64,000 nt of DNA from the NCBI GenBank assembly GCA_003254925.1, contig QANZ01037851.1:29991-93990 (forward strand), given 5' to 3'. A program made the position numbers and the translations under genes. Below are positions 45,601-55,262 of this stretch, in pieces; within the stretch, counting starts at the first letter, position 1; every line of letters begins with the position of its first letter. The DNA comes from Chamaecrista fasciculata. Its lineage: Eukaryota > Streptophyta > Magnoliopsida > Fabales > Fabaceae. The notes under the pieces are model-generated. The model was given only the letters and a program-made list of their open reading frames with translations, made no database searches and was not told the origin of the DNA.

Positions 45601-46894
45601 CATTTAAGAAAACATTTCCTAGTCCAGCTACAGTGGTAGCTGACCCATCAGCTAAGGTAATTTTTCAAGTGCTAGGACATGGGATATAAGAAATGAATTT
45701 ATGGGAAGAGTTGGTCATATGATCAGAAGCCCCTGAATCAATGATCCAGGAATCACAGAGAACTTTATCCGAAACATTAAAAGCAGAAGGAAAATAAGGA
45801 GAAGGTTGAGAAGGTTGAGAGGGTTTACCTGAGAGCACCAAAGAACAAGTACCTGTATTGGAAGTTGTTGCTGGAGTGCCAATGGAGGATGGTGAGAGGG
45901 TTCCCAACAGACTCCTTAGCTTCTCATTTTTCTCACTGTTGAAGTTATTGGTGGTTGGTTCAACTGCAAAACCCGAAACAGCAACATGAGCATGTCCTTG
46001 TCCCCCTTTTGTGTTTTGAGGTCTTCCATGAAGTTTCCAACAGGTGTCCTTTGTGTGGCGAGGTTTCTTGCAATAAGTACACCATAAAGAACCCTTGGTT
46101 GAAGCAGTCCCCTCAGGACGTTGCACTGGGGCTTTGGTTGAAGCAGTCCCCTTAGAACGTGGCACATTGGCTTTGGTCATAAGAGCAGAACTCTCTGTGG
46201 GTTGACTTTCCATCATTACCCCCCTTCGTCCTTCTTCAGCTAAGACAATTGAAATTGCCCCATTCAACAAAGTTTCCTCCTTCCCAAGAATTTGCACCTT
46301 TACAGCATCATATTCTTGGTTCAGACCTACAAGAAAATCATAAACTCTCTCCTTCATAAAGGTTTTAAAGGCCTTCACCTCTTCACTTGCCTTAATCGGG
46401 ATACATTGATAGTGATCCAACTCCTGCCATAAGCCCTTCAAATAGTTAGAGAATTACGTAATGGACATATTACCTTGCCTGGCACGGTGAATTTTGGTCT
46501 TGAGCTCATAGATGCGAGCTCCATCACGAACTTTGGAGTAGGTTTGCTCCATAGCATCCCATATAGCTTTGGCAGAGGTGAGAAAGATGCAAGTATCGCC
46601 TATCTCAGGAGTCATGGAGTTCTCTAACCAAGACATAATCAAAGAATCAACATTATCCCAAGCTTCAAATTTGGGATCGTTTGTCGCCGGACTCGTACCC
46701 AATAAATGGCTCAATTTCCCTCGTCCCTTGAGATACATCCTAACCAGTTGGGACCACTTCAAGTAGTTCGTCCTATCCAAGCGATAAGCACTGTTAATAG
46801 GAGGTAAGTCATATACTGAACCGGGCAAAAAAGTCGAAACGGGAGTCGAAACAGTGACTCCTGTACTGCCATCGGTGGAAGATGTAGACGACAT
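42497..46894 (-). pseudogene. Copia C gag-pol, disrupted
   Basis: Gag starts at MSSTSSTDG (46894) with RTNYLKWSQLVRMYLKG-like capsid sequence. An in-frame TAA falls at about 46451-46453 just after NMSIT, with homology resuming in the same frame (FSNYLKGLWQELDHYQC). The knuckle region is CTYCKKPRHTKDTC and the protease motif is SWIIDSGASDHMTN. A second in-frame stop follows YIPCPST at about 45665, and near 45530-45560 the frame is lost (deletion or frameshift) before the 1,005-residue integrase-RT-RNase H frame at 42497-45514. That frame keeps WHs-type pre-integrase HLRLGHLSFHTLK, FRSNNAKDFF (degenerate integrase), YVDDIVITGDD and SSAEAEFRAM. Its C-terminus is altered by the 139-bp duplication. 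Confidence 0.88.
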
Positions 46895-47225
46895 GGCAGG
46901 GGATGGCCGGAAATACACCGAGAAGGTCAACGGAAGCGACGGCGGCGGAAGACAGCTTCTCACGCGCTCTCACGCGTCGACGCGTGGACGACGAGCGTGT
47001 CTGCTGAGGTGGCGCGTGGCGGAGAGTCTGGGTTGCCGGTCACCGGGGTACGCCGATCGGACAACTCCGAGCAAAGCCCAAGGGTGTTTGGGGCAAAAAT
47101 AGGTCAGAAACGAAGGCGGGCTTAGTGACGAAGGTTAAGGTCACTACCACTGTAAATGAAAAACTGACCTAGAAATTGAAAAAGAACACAGCAGCGGAAA
47201 AAGGAGCTCTATAGCTCTGATACCA

Positions 47226-47425
47226 TGACAAATAATGTCTGGAAATAGTGTGTTATTGATCTCATGTTAGTGAAGATATTTATACAAGTGAGTAATGAAT
47301 CTATTCTAGGAAAGAAACATAAATGAGTAATTACAGGAGATATTATAGCTAATTATTAATCACAATCCTTAATGTTAATCCTAGAGTAATTACAGATATT
47401 AATCAGATATTGTATCAATCTAACA
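47226..47425 (-). repeat. Copia C 5' LTR
   Basis: 200 bp, matching the copy at 42129 with scattered substitutions and a two-base length difference near the end (CAATCTAACA). Followed by AAGAT. Confidence 0.9.
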
Positions 47426-47719
47426 AAGATAACAAATCTCATATTTCTGATGGCCAAATGCAAGAGCGAGTGCTGATATATTTAGAGATTCATAAGCAAC
47501 TAACTACCTAGCATGAAGGAAAAGCACAAACTAGTGGGGCACGTACTGCTTAGGGTGCACCCACTAACTCCTAACTACTAGAATAAAATACTAATGACTG
47601 AATTATAATGCAAATCATAAATAACTAAATAACAACAATTAGAAAATGGGAAATGGCATGATTGGAACGTGGGTGTGCTGGAGATGTGCAATGAGATGTG
47701 GGAATGATGTGCATTTTTT

Positions 47720-48060
47720 TTCTTTCTATTCCGAGAAACTAAGTTACCACCAATAATGCAAAATACTCTAAAGTGGATCATCTATCATCTAGTTAGCCAA
47801 CCTGATCTGCATTAGTAAAGCCAAGAATGTTGAAGTTTCCCTAATCTTCATATGACAATCCATAGTTTGGAGCTCCTTTAGTATATAGTAGGATCCGAAC
47901 AACTGCATCCCAATGACTATCACATTGTGATTGTAAGAATTTGTTCACTTCACTCACGGTGAAAGGAATATCTGGATGAGCAATATTTGTATTGTTAAAT
48001 TTTCCAACAAGCTTTTGATCTCTTCTAGGATCTTTAATTAGCTGCCTCTATCTTAGAAGA
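47720..48060 (-). pseudogene. Old copia RNase H remnant between Copia C and D
   Basis: Read on the minus strand with stops and shifts: TNADQVG, LDDR-STLEYFALLVVT (compare DADWAGSLDDRRSTSGYCTFLGG) and SLVGKFNNTNIAHPDIPFTV (compare RLVGKLIYLTHTRPDIAYAV). Follows 47431-47719, which shows nothing else. Confidence 0.65.
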
Positions 48061-48336
48061 AGTTTGACATTTTGATCAGTTGTGAATAGGTCAATTACTT
48101 ATTTTCATTGTGAATAAAATGATATAGGGTATTTATACAAGAGGAGAGAACCTATTATAGGAAAAGAGAATGAAATACAATTCTTACAATCAATGCTAAA
48201 ATCCCTAATGTTACAAGGCCTAACTCACCCCAAAAGAGCTCTAAAGGGGAGAGGTTTGCCTCGGCATATATATAGAGTTAGAAAGCCCTTTAACTAAGCG
48301 ATGTGGGACTTCAATACGCCCTCCTCACACCTGACA
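48061..48336. repeat. LTR-like and TRIM-like debris
   Basis: ATAGGGTATTTATACAAG (near 48123) is LTR-like. GCGATGTGGGACTTCAATAC (near 48297) resembles the GATGTGGGACTTAAGC block of the TRIM at 38620. Its right edge at 48336 is the unmatched left flank of copia D. Confidence 0.45.
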
Positions 48337-48501
48337 TATTAGAGTTTTAGGGAAGATATATTTTCATATATGTGAAATGAACTACAGTAGTGTATTTATA
48401 TACAATGTCATAGCTGAATTAACTAAGCTAAGTAGTTAGCCTATAGTAACTGAGATAACAGAATTCAGTTCTAACTAACTACTCTAGACTATACACTTAC
48501 A
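48337..48501 (-). repeat. Copia D 3' LTR
   Basis: 165 bp, TATTAGAGTTTTAGGG to ATACACTTACA on the plus strand. Confidence 0.88.
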
Positions 48502-48508
48502 TCCCCCC

Positions 48509-51500
48509 TCAAACTGTAGGGAGTTGGACAACCGAAAGTTTGCCCCTAAAAACTGGAAACATAGTACTAGAAATAGACTTAGTCAAAATATCAGCAACTT
48601 GTGCAGAAGCTGGTAGATGCTGCACCCGTAACTTCTTCTTCATCACAAGCTCTCGAACAAAATAGAGATCAATCTCCATATGCTTAGTTTTGGAATGCAA
48701 AACTGGATTGGCAGCCAGTAAAACTGCACTTAGATTATCACAATGCACAACTGGTGTAGCTGTAGAATGTAGATGAAGCTCTTGAAACAAAGATTGTAAC
48801 CACAAAATCTCAGTAACTGTTGTAGCTAAGCTCCTAAATTCTGCCTCTGTACTAGATCTGGAAATTGTTTGTTGCTTCTTAGAAGACCAAGTAATTGGAT
48901 TTTTCCCTAGAAACACACAAAACCCCGAAGTAGACTTCCTATCATCAACTTCAGAAGCCCAATCCGAATCACAAAAAGCTACTACCGATAAGGAATTTGA
49001 TTTTCTAAGAAGCAAACCATAGGAAATTGTTCCAGCTAGATACCTCAAAATTCTTTTGACAGCTTTCCAATGATCATCCTTAGGACACTTCATAAATTGA
49101 CAGCTTTCAAGCCGAGTTAACGTCACATATTGTAGAGCACCCACAACCGACCTATATAACATAGGATCTTCAAAATCAGAGCTGCCCACTTTACTTAATT
49201 TCTGCCCAGCAACCATAGGAGTATGCATAGGCTTAGTTTCACCCATTTTTGCCTTCAACAATAAGTCTTTAATGTATTTAACTTGACTTAAATGCAAATT
49301 ACCCTCTGCTGTGTGTTTAACTTGAACTCCCAAAAAGTAGTTGAGCTGGCCAAGATCTTTCAAAGGAAAATGAGAGTTTAACACAGATATAAGATTTGAA
49401 ATAGCTTGCTTAGAACTTCCTGTGATGATAATATCATCTACATACACAAGAACATACAAGGTTGTAGTTGAGTTCTCCTTAATGAAAAGAGATGAATCAC
49501 ACTTAGAAGCCACAAACCCCAAAGAACACAAGGAGGAAGATAACTTGTCAAACCAAGCCCTAGGTGCTTGTTTGAGACCATATAATGACTTCTGTAGTCT
49601 ACAAACAAGTTTTGAGTTGGCATCTTCAAAACCTGGAGGTTGAGTCATGTAGACCTCTTCTTGTAAAACACCATTCAAAAAAGCATTATTCACATCAACT
49701 TGATGAATATGCCAATTTTTAGATAAGGCTATTGTGAGAACTGTCCTAATGGTAGCTGGCTTTATAACTGGACTAAAAGTCTCAGTGAAGTCAAATCCCG
49801 GCCTTTGATTAAAACCCTTTGCTACTAAACGTGCCTTATACTTTTGAATAGACCCATCCGGATTGTTTTTAATTCTGAAGACCCATTTACAAGTCACAGC
49901 ATCTCTATTAGAAGGCAAAGAGACCAAACTCCATGTTTTATTCTTGATGAGTGCATCATACTCATCCTTCATAGCAGCAAACCATTTAGGATCTTGAAGA
50001 GCAGCCTTAACATTCTTTGGTTCTGTTGGAGTAGGAGAAGCCGATGTTGAACATGTAAAGGCTTTAATTCTAGGCTTACTATGTCCAGTCTTAGACCTAG
50101 TCAACATAGAATGCCTATCATACACTTTCTTTTGCCTAACAACTCTCTCTGGTACAATTGGTACCTCAGAATCTGCTACACATGGAAGAACAGGATCGGT
50201 ACCAGAATCTGTTGACATTAAGGCATTTGGCTGCTGTTGCTCTTCTAAAATAGGATGATCTGCATCACAAGGATTAGATAAAGGCAATACAGATCGAAAA
50301 GAAGATGAATGACCTTGATTAGATGACATTAGAGTAGGTAATTGAGCATTTGGAGATGCAGGAATAAAAGGGACAGCTCCTAAGCAAATTGGTGAAACAA
50401 GTGTAAGTGGAATCTTAGAACATATAGGAAGTGTTTGAGGTGGAAACTCTTTATAGTAAAACTGATGCTCATTAAATAAGACATGTCTAGACACATACAT
50501 CCTATTTGCTTTTGGATCAAAACATTTATAACCTTTATACTTATTGTCATAACCAAGAAAGACACAAGGAATAGATTTGTAATCAAATTTGTGCTTATTA
50601 TAGGGTCGGGTGAATGGAAAACATACACAACCTAATGTTTTTAAGAAAAGATAGTCAGGCAATTTAGAATATAGAAGTTCATAAGGAGATTTATTAGTAA
50701 GAAGTGGTGTAGGAAGCCTATTTATAAGATATGTAGCTGTGGAAATGGCATGATCCCAAAAAGTAAGTGGTAAGGAAGATTGAGCCATTAAGGTTAATGC
50801 AAACTCAGTGAGATGTTTATGCTTTCTCTCGGCTAAACCATTTTGTTCAGGTGTATGAGGACAACTAATTTGGTGCACAATACCACATTTAGCAAGTGTT
50901 TTGGAAATAGGAACAAACTCCCCACCCCCATCTGATTGAAAGGCTAGAATTTTAGAACTAAAATAATTCTCAACCAGATTTTTAAAACTAAGAAAAGCAG
51001 TATGAGCATCAGATTTATTTTTTAGAATATATAACCAAGTATAACGAGTGTAGGAATCAATAAAGACAATGTAATACTTCCAACCATTTATTGAAACATG
51101 TGGACTAGGCCCCCAAATATCAGAATGAATAAGCTGAAATGGTTTTGTATATGTATGAGAAGAATGAGGAAAGGGAAGTTTGTGATGCTTCCCTAGACAA
51201 CAAGAATTACAAAAACTAGTTTTATTATTTTTATATGGAACATTACAACTTTTGAGAACTTGATAAAGTATTGAGTCAGATGGATGACCCAACCTTTTAT
51301 GCCAAGTATCAACTGTAGTGGACAATACTACATTACAATGAAAGAAATTTTTATGACAATTCTGAACTAAAGAATCGTTACATGTTTTTGAAACATTAGT
51401 AGAAGATTGAGGACTAAGAGAAAACTCATGGAAGGCGTAGAGACCATCTTTGAGGTGTCCTCTAAGAAGAATCCTCTTGGAATCCTGACATTTAACATAA

Positions 51501-52963
51501 CAAACATCAGAATGAAATTCAAAATAGACTTTGTTGTCTTTAGCAAATTTAGACACACTTAATAAATTCTTTTTCATAGCTGGAACATGTAGCAAAGAAG
51601 ATAGAATAAGAGGTTTAGAAGGAAATTGCATCTCAGAACTACCAATATGCTCAATGGAAAGAGGCTTACCATCTCCAATATAGACCTGATCATTGCCACC
51701 ATAGTACTCTTGATGCTGTAAATTTGCAAGATCTGGTGTTACATGACAAGATGCACCCGAATCCGGATACCAAGCAGGATCATATAGAGCTTCTGATGTA
51801 GCCATCATAACTGTGTTTTTAGGCTTTGCATTACTAGCACCACTTGCTGAAGACTCATCAGTAGAAGCAAAGGGACTCACAAAGTCTTGCTCAAAACGAA
51901 AATGACATTGAAATGCCATATGCCCTGTTTTTCCACAAAGCTGACAAATCAACTTAGTATTAGAACTATTATTCTTAGCTCCACGGCCTCCTCTTCCTCT
52001 TCCACCTCTTTGTGAATTCTGCTGATAATTGCCTTGGAAATTTTGATTTCCTCTTTGCGAATACTGCTGAAAATTGCCATTAGCTTGACAATTGCCTTGG
52101 AAATTTTGATTCCCATAACCATTGAAATTCTGATTCCTATACCCATTTTGTGTAGGATGAAAATTCATCTTTCTATCTCTATTATACTGTTGCTGTACAA
52201 TGTTGACAGAGAGAGGAACATCAGCTGCTTTCTTCTTATTGCTAATCCACTCTTCCTGAGTCATAAGGAGTGCTTCAAGCTCTGCAACAGTAAAAGACTC
52301 TGCTCGTGTGTTCATAGAAGTTACAAAAGAATCATAATCTTCATCTAGACCTTGAAAGATCGCTTCAATATGCTCTGTTATGGTAATCGGTGAACCTACT
52401 GAAGATAGAGCATTAGCCAATTTCTTTATTTGCAAAAGATAATCTGACAAAGACAAACTCCCCTTCTTTACTGTGCGTAGTTGAGTCCTATACTGATTGA
52501 CCTTAGCTCGAGTCTTGGATGAGAAATGAACTTGCAACCGGTCCCAGACTTCATATGAATACTCACATTCAATAACAAGATCAGATATCGACTGGGTCAT
52601 TGAAGTCAGAAGCCAAGAAAGTAAAAGAGAATCCTGACATTCCCAGTTCAAGAAATCCTCACTAAAAATTCCACGAGCTTCATCTTCATCGCTCGCGAAC
52701 TGAGGAGGAATATACTGAGCTCCCAACAAATATTTCTGCAAACGATAACCTTTGACAGCGGCAAGAACCTGACGGCGCCAATTTAAAAAATTAGTCGCTT
52801 CCAACTTCTCAGGAATCGGATGAGAAAAAGAATGAGGAACGAATATGTTGGTGACCGCTGCATTTGCTGTCGCCGGTGCATTCACTGTCGCCGGTCGATG
52901 CTGCGCTGGTCGGTGGCCTCCATTTGTAGCAGCTTCAGACGTATGAGCGCTTGAATCGGCCAT
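48509..52963 (-). CDS. Copia D Gag-Pol polyprotein, 1,484 aa
   Basis: Complete single frame from MADSSAHTSEAATNGG. Order: UBN2-type Gag (LEATNFLNWRRQVLAAVKGY), a duplicated Asn/Gln/Gly-rich segment (GNQNFQGN twice), zinc knuckle CQLCGKTGHMAFQC, protease YPDSGASCHVTPD, GAG-pre-integrase WHKRLGHPSDS, integrase core (HSDIWGPSP, FQSDGGGEFV, PEQNGLAERKHKHLTE), RT (VDVNNAFLNGVL, YVDDIIITGS near residue 1174), RNase H (SDWASEVDDRKSTSGFC, RSSTEAEFRSLA) and ADILTKSIS at the end. One oddity: between YVTLTR and CQFMKCPKDD the usual PDISFAVN-type stretch is shortened to LES, an in-frame loss of roughly eight residues before RNase H. Whether it is still active is unclear. Confidence 0.92.
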   Translation of the reverse strand: MADSSAHTSEAATNGGHRPAQHRPATVNAPATANAAVTNIFVPHSFSHPIPEKLEATNFLNWRRQVLAAVKGYRLQKYLLGAQYIPPQFASDEDEARGIFSEDFLNWECQDSLLLSWLLTSMTQSISDLVIECEYSYEVWDRLQVHFSSKTRAKVNQYRTQLRTVKKGSLSLSDYLLQIKKLANALSSVGSPITITEHIEAIFQGLDEDYDSFVTSMNTRAESFTVAELEALLMTQEEWISNKKKAADVPLSVNIVQQQYNRDRKMNFHPTQNGYRNQNFNGYGNQNFQGNCQANGNFQQYSQRGNQNFQGNYQQNSQRGGRGRGGRGAKNNSSNTKLICQLCGKTGHMAFQCHFRFEQDFVSPFASTDESSASGASNAKPKNTVMMATSEALYDPAWYPDSGASCHVTPDLANLQHQEYYGGNDQVYIGDGKPLSIEHIGSSEMQFPSKPLILSSLLHVPAMKKNLLSVSKFAKDNKVYFEFHSDVCYVKCQDSKRILLRGHLKDGLYAFHEFSLSPQSSTNVSKTCNDSLVQNCHKNFFHCNVVLSTTVDTWHKRLGHPSDSILYQVLKSCNVPYKNNKTSFCNSCCLGKHHKLPFPHSSHTYTKPFQLIHSDIWGPSPHVSINGWKYYIVFIDSYTRYTWLYILKNKSDAHTAFLSFKNLVENYFSSKILAFQSDGGGEFVPISKTLAKCGIVHQISCPHTPEQNGLAERKHKHLTEFALTLMAQSSLPLTFWDHAISTATYLINRLPTPLLTNKSPYELLYSKLPDYLFLKTLGCVCFPFTRPYNKHKFDYKSIPCVFLGYDNKYKGYKCFDPKANRMYVSRHVLFNEHQFYYKEFPPQTLPICSKIPLTLVSPICLGAVPFIPASPNAQLPTLMSSNQGHSSSFRSVLPLSNPCDADHPILEEQQQPNALMSTDSGTDPVLPCVADSEVPIVPERVVRQKKVYDRHSMLTRSKTGHSKPRIKAFTCSTSASPTPTEPKNVKAALQDPKWFAAMKDEYDALIKNKTWSLVSLPSNRDAVTCKWVFRIKNNPDGSIQKYKARLVAKGFNQRPGFDFTETFSPVIKPATIRTVLTIALSKNWHIHQVDVNNAFLNGVLQEEVYMTQPPGFEDANSKLVCRLQKSLYGLKQAPRAWFDKLSSSLCSLGFVASKCDSSLFIKENSTTTLYVLVYVDDIIITGSSKQAISNLISVLNSHFPLKDLGQLNYFLGVQVKHTAEGNLHLSQVKYIKDLLLKAKMGETKPMHTPMVAGQKLSKVGSSDFEDPMLYRSVVGALQYVTLTRLESCQFMKCPKDDHWKAVKRILRYLAGTISYGLLLRKSNSLSVVAFCDSDWASEVDDRKSTSGFCVFLGKNPITWSSKKQQTISRSSTEAEFRSLATTVTEILWLQSLFQELHLHSTATPVVHCDNLSAVLLAANPVLHSKTKHMEIDLYFVRELVMKKKLRVQHLPASAQVADILTKSISSTMFPVFRGKLSVVQLPTV

Positions 52964-53024
52964 TCACGAACTGTTCTGAGCTGTGCGAGCGTATCTGAGA
53001 ACGTTTCTTGACGATTCTTGAAGA

Positions 53025-53180
53025 CGAACTCCTCTGGGCCACACACGCACGATCGCGAACTCCTCTGGGTCTCGCACGATAGCGAACTCCTCTGGGTCTC
53101 GCACGATAAGCGAACTCCTCTGAGTCTCGCACGATAACGAACTCCTCTGGGTCTCGCACGATAGCGAACTCTGAGTCTCG
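53025..53180 (-). repeat. 27-30 bp tandem repeat in Copia D leader
   Basis: Units start at 53025, 53055, 53083, 53111, 53138 and 53165, each of the form CGAACTCCTCTGGGTCTCGC followed by ACGATAG. They lie between the Gag ATG (52963) and the primer site (53261), i.e. in the untranslated leader of the element RNA. Confidence 0.92.
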
Positions 53181-53273
53181 CCTCTCACAAACTCTCTTTT
53201 TTTTTTTTTTACTATCTAAAATCAAAACGTGCGTTTTGATTTACCCCTAAAGAACTCCTGTGCTCTGATACCA

Positions 53274-53439
53274 TATTAGAGTTTTAGGGAAGATATATTT
53301 TTCATATATATGAAATGAACTACAGTAGTGTATTTATACACAATGTCATAGCTGAATTAACTAAGCTAAGTAGTTAGCCTATAGTAACTGAGATAACAGA
53401 ATTCAGTTTTAACTAACTACTCTAGACTATACACTTACA
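53274..53439 (-). repeat. Copia D 5' LTR
   Basis: 166 bp. Differs from the 48337 copy by one inserted T and about three substitutions, so the insertion is recent but not brand new. Confidence 0.88.
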
Positions 53440-53567
53440 AGTACTTCGTTTAAAATAGAATTTCAATTTCAACTCTCTCGAACAAAGTAGAAAGAGCGGC
53501 AAAATTCCCGCCTTCGGTTTCTTTTTTTTTTAATCGATTAAATATGTGGGTCCCATTGAATATTCAT

Positions 53568-53790
53568 TTGATATTTTTTTTATTAAAATCACTTTTTTGA
53601 TCCTTAAATCTTACATTAACTTTTAATTCCATCCTTAAAATTTTCTTGCTATCAATTTTTAGTTTCACCCCTAATTTTTTATTACTATCAATTAAGTCCT
53701 CAATATATCACATTTTGGTCAATTTTATCATTTCACTAACTTCTTTTAATAAATTAACGACAAACTTCATCTTATTTTCTAACCTAAATT
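53568..53790. repeat. Direct repeat, copy 1
   Basis: About 220 bp recurring at 54598-54815: shared text includes ATCCTTAAAATTTTCTTGCT and ACATTTTGGTCAATTTTAT, then CTAACTTCTTTTAATAAATT. Also CATCTTATT near the end. Resembles the GGTCCC class of low-complexity plant repeats. Confidence 0.8.
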
Positions 53791-54597
53791 AGGATTTGAG
53801 TTATTTTTTTATTTTTATCAATTTTACATTATATATCATTAGTCACTTAAAATTTTTCAATAAAATTTGACTAAACTAAGAACAAACCATAAAATTGATC
53901 AAAATATGAAATATTAAGAATAACAATTGGCCGCTCCGAACTCCAACTGCTCTTATTTCTCTCTCAGCCACTCCTCTACAAAAAACTCCGTTCTTCATCT
54001 CTTGAAGAGGGCAATTTTAATTCTTCAAAATTGCTCTTTTCTTAAATCTTAGTATTTCTTTTTTATATTTCATTAGTATTAGAAGTTATCTTTCTTTTCA
54101 TTAGAAGAAATCAAAACTCCTTACCTTTCTAAGTGTATGGGAGACGTCACTACTTTCTGCATCTTTGAGTGTATGAAAGATTTTGATGAGTCAATATGTT
54201 CGTGCATGATTAAGATTGTTCATCAGTATGTTATTGGTTGCCATTCAGTGACTCTTTCTGCTTTTTGCAGATTTTCTTATCTCGCAGTGTGGCTGACGAA
54301 GACAGTTTCTCAGAGGATGTGCCCCATTGGTTGGGTCTCTGTACCCCCATCCTCTTATTTTGGTTTCCTAGTATTTTTCCGGTTAACTTCTTCTATGACA
54401 TCCGACTCTTCAAAAATTAGATGATGATCTCTTTCTCTTTTTTTGTTTTTCTTGTAATGGCAAAAAAAGAGGATAAAATTAACAAAAAAAACATTATGGA
54501 CGAAATAAAAAGTTGATGTAAAAGTTAGAGACAAAAAAATGCTTTTATCTTTTTTTAAAAAAAAATACAATTTAATGAATTTATTCATTTGATGATG

Positions 54598-54815
54598 TTT
54601 CTTTTTTATTGTTAAAATCACTCTTTTGATCCTTATATTTTACATTAACTTTCACTTTCATCCTTAAAATTTTCTTGCTATCAATTCTCAATTTCATCCC
54701 CAAATTTTTGTTGCTATCAATTAAATCCTTAATAGTTCACATTTTGGTCAATTTTATTCTTTGACTAACTTCTTTTAATAAATTAACAACATACTTCATC
54801 TTATTCTTCAACCAT
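54598..54815. repeat. Direct repeat, copy 2
   Basis: Second copy, about 80-85% alike by eye, same orientation, 1,030 bp to the right of copy 1. No LTR hallmarks (no primer site) were found between the copies. Confidence 0.8.
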
Positions 54816-55262
54816 TCAATGTTAAACTTATGATTTTGTTGTTTTGGATTTGTATCGTTCTATGATGAATGAATCATGGTGGTGAAATTAGTGTTCGGTT
54901 TATTAAAGAATGGTACCTAAAGTGTGGCAACAATTGGTATAAGAGAAGTTCATGTATATGATCAAATCATATTCGAACATAATGTAATTTACTGAAAATT
55001 ACCTTAGTTTGGCTTGATTTGATATGGATACTTTAACTTTGATTAATTTTTGAAAGCTCCTAATATTAACTAAATATGCAAATCGAACAGCATACATAAA
55101 TAGCAAATCGACCCACAAATTGTGTTTTCTAGAGTCATGAAAAAAGAATCAGCTCAAGGTTACATTGCTAGAACGATAGTAAAAAAAATAAACACAACAG
55201 TGACAAAATTCATAGCATGCTACAGAAAAAAGCCATAGGGTTCTATAGCCTGCCGATACTAT

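Larger units (their letters stand above)
42129..47425 (-). mobile_element. Copia element C: full-length but defective
   Basis: A 5,297-bp antisense copia with LTRs at 42129-42326 and 47226-47425 and a perfect target duplication AAGAT (42124-42128, 47426-47430). The antisense primer site GCTCTGATACCA precedes the 5' LTR. The LTRs differ at several positions, so it is older than element A. The antisense polypurine tract CTCCCCCTCAAGC follows 42326. The coding region has stops, a frameshift and a tandem duplication. It sits just past the last VPS13 exon seen. Confidence 0.93.
48337..53439 (-). mobile_element. Copia element D: full-length gag-pol, no target duplication seen
   Basis: A 5,103-bp antisense copia with LTRs 48337-48501 and 53274-53439 differing at about four places. 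Antisense primer site TGCTCTGATACCA at 53261-53273; antisense polypurine tract ATCCCCCCTCAAAC from 48501. The frame runs unbroken for 1,484 codons. The flanks do not match: TGACA before 48337 and AGTAC after 53439. The element therefore was probably not left as a simple insertion at this spot. Same family as element B. Confidence 0.92.
53440..55262. other. AT-rich interval with a direct repeat, no gene
   Basis: Between copia D and the end of the RBM28-like gene. Apart from the direct repeat listed separately I see no exon of VPS13 on either strand and no convincing gene; the open frame at 54137-54424 has no family features. The 55150-55262 end probably includes the RBM28-like 3' UTR. Confidence 0.5.

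Noticed and set aside
53025..53180. Regularly spaced repeats suggesting a CRISPR-like array
   Set aside because: Units are contiguous without unique spacers and lie in a plant retrotransposon leader.
52935..53225. 96-codon repetitive protein (EFAIVRDPE type)
   Set aside because: Translation of the leader tandem repeat upstream of the Gag start of copia D; overlaps it by a few codons and lacks any family match.
54137..54424. 95-codon plus-strand open frame that could be a VPS13 3' exon or small gene
   Set aside because: No VPS13 wording, no good splice context and no recognisable domain.
53568..54815. Direct repeats considered as LTRs of a small retroelement
   Set aside because: No TG/CA ends, primer site, polypurine tract or target duplication; reported only as a direct repeat.
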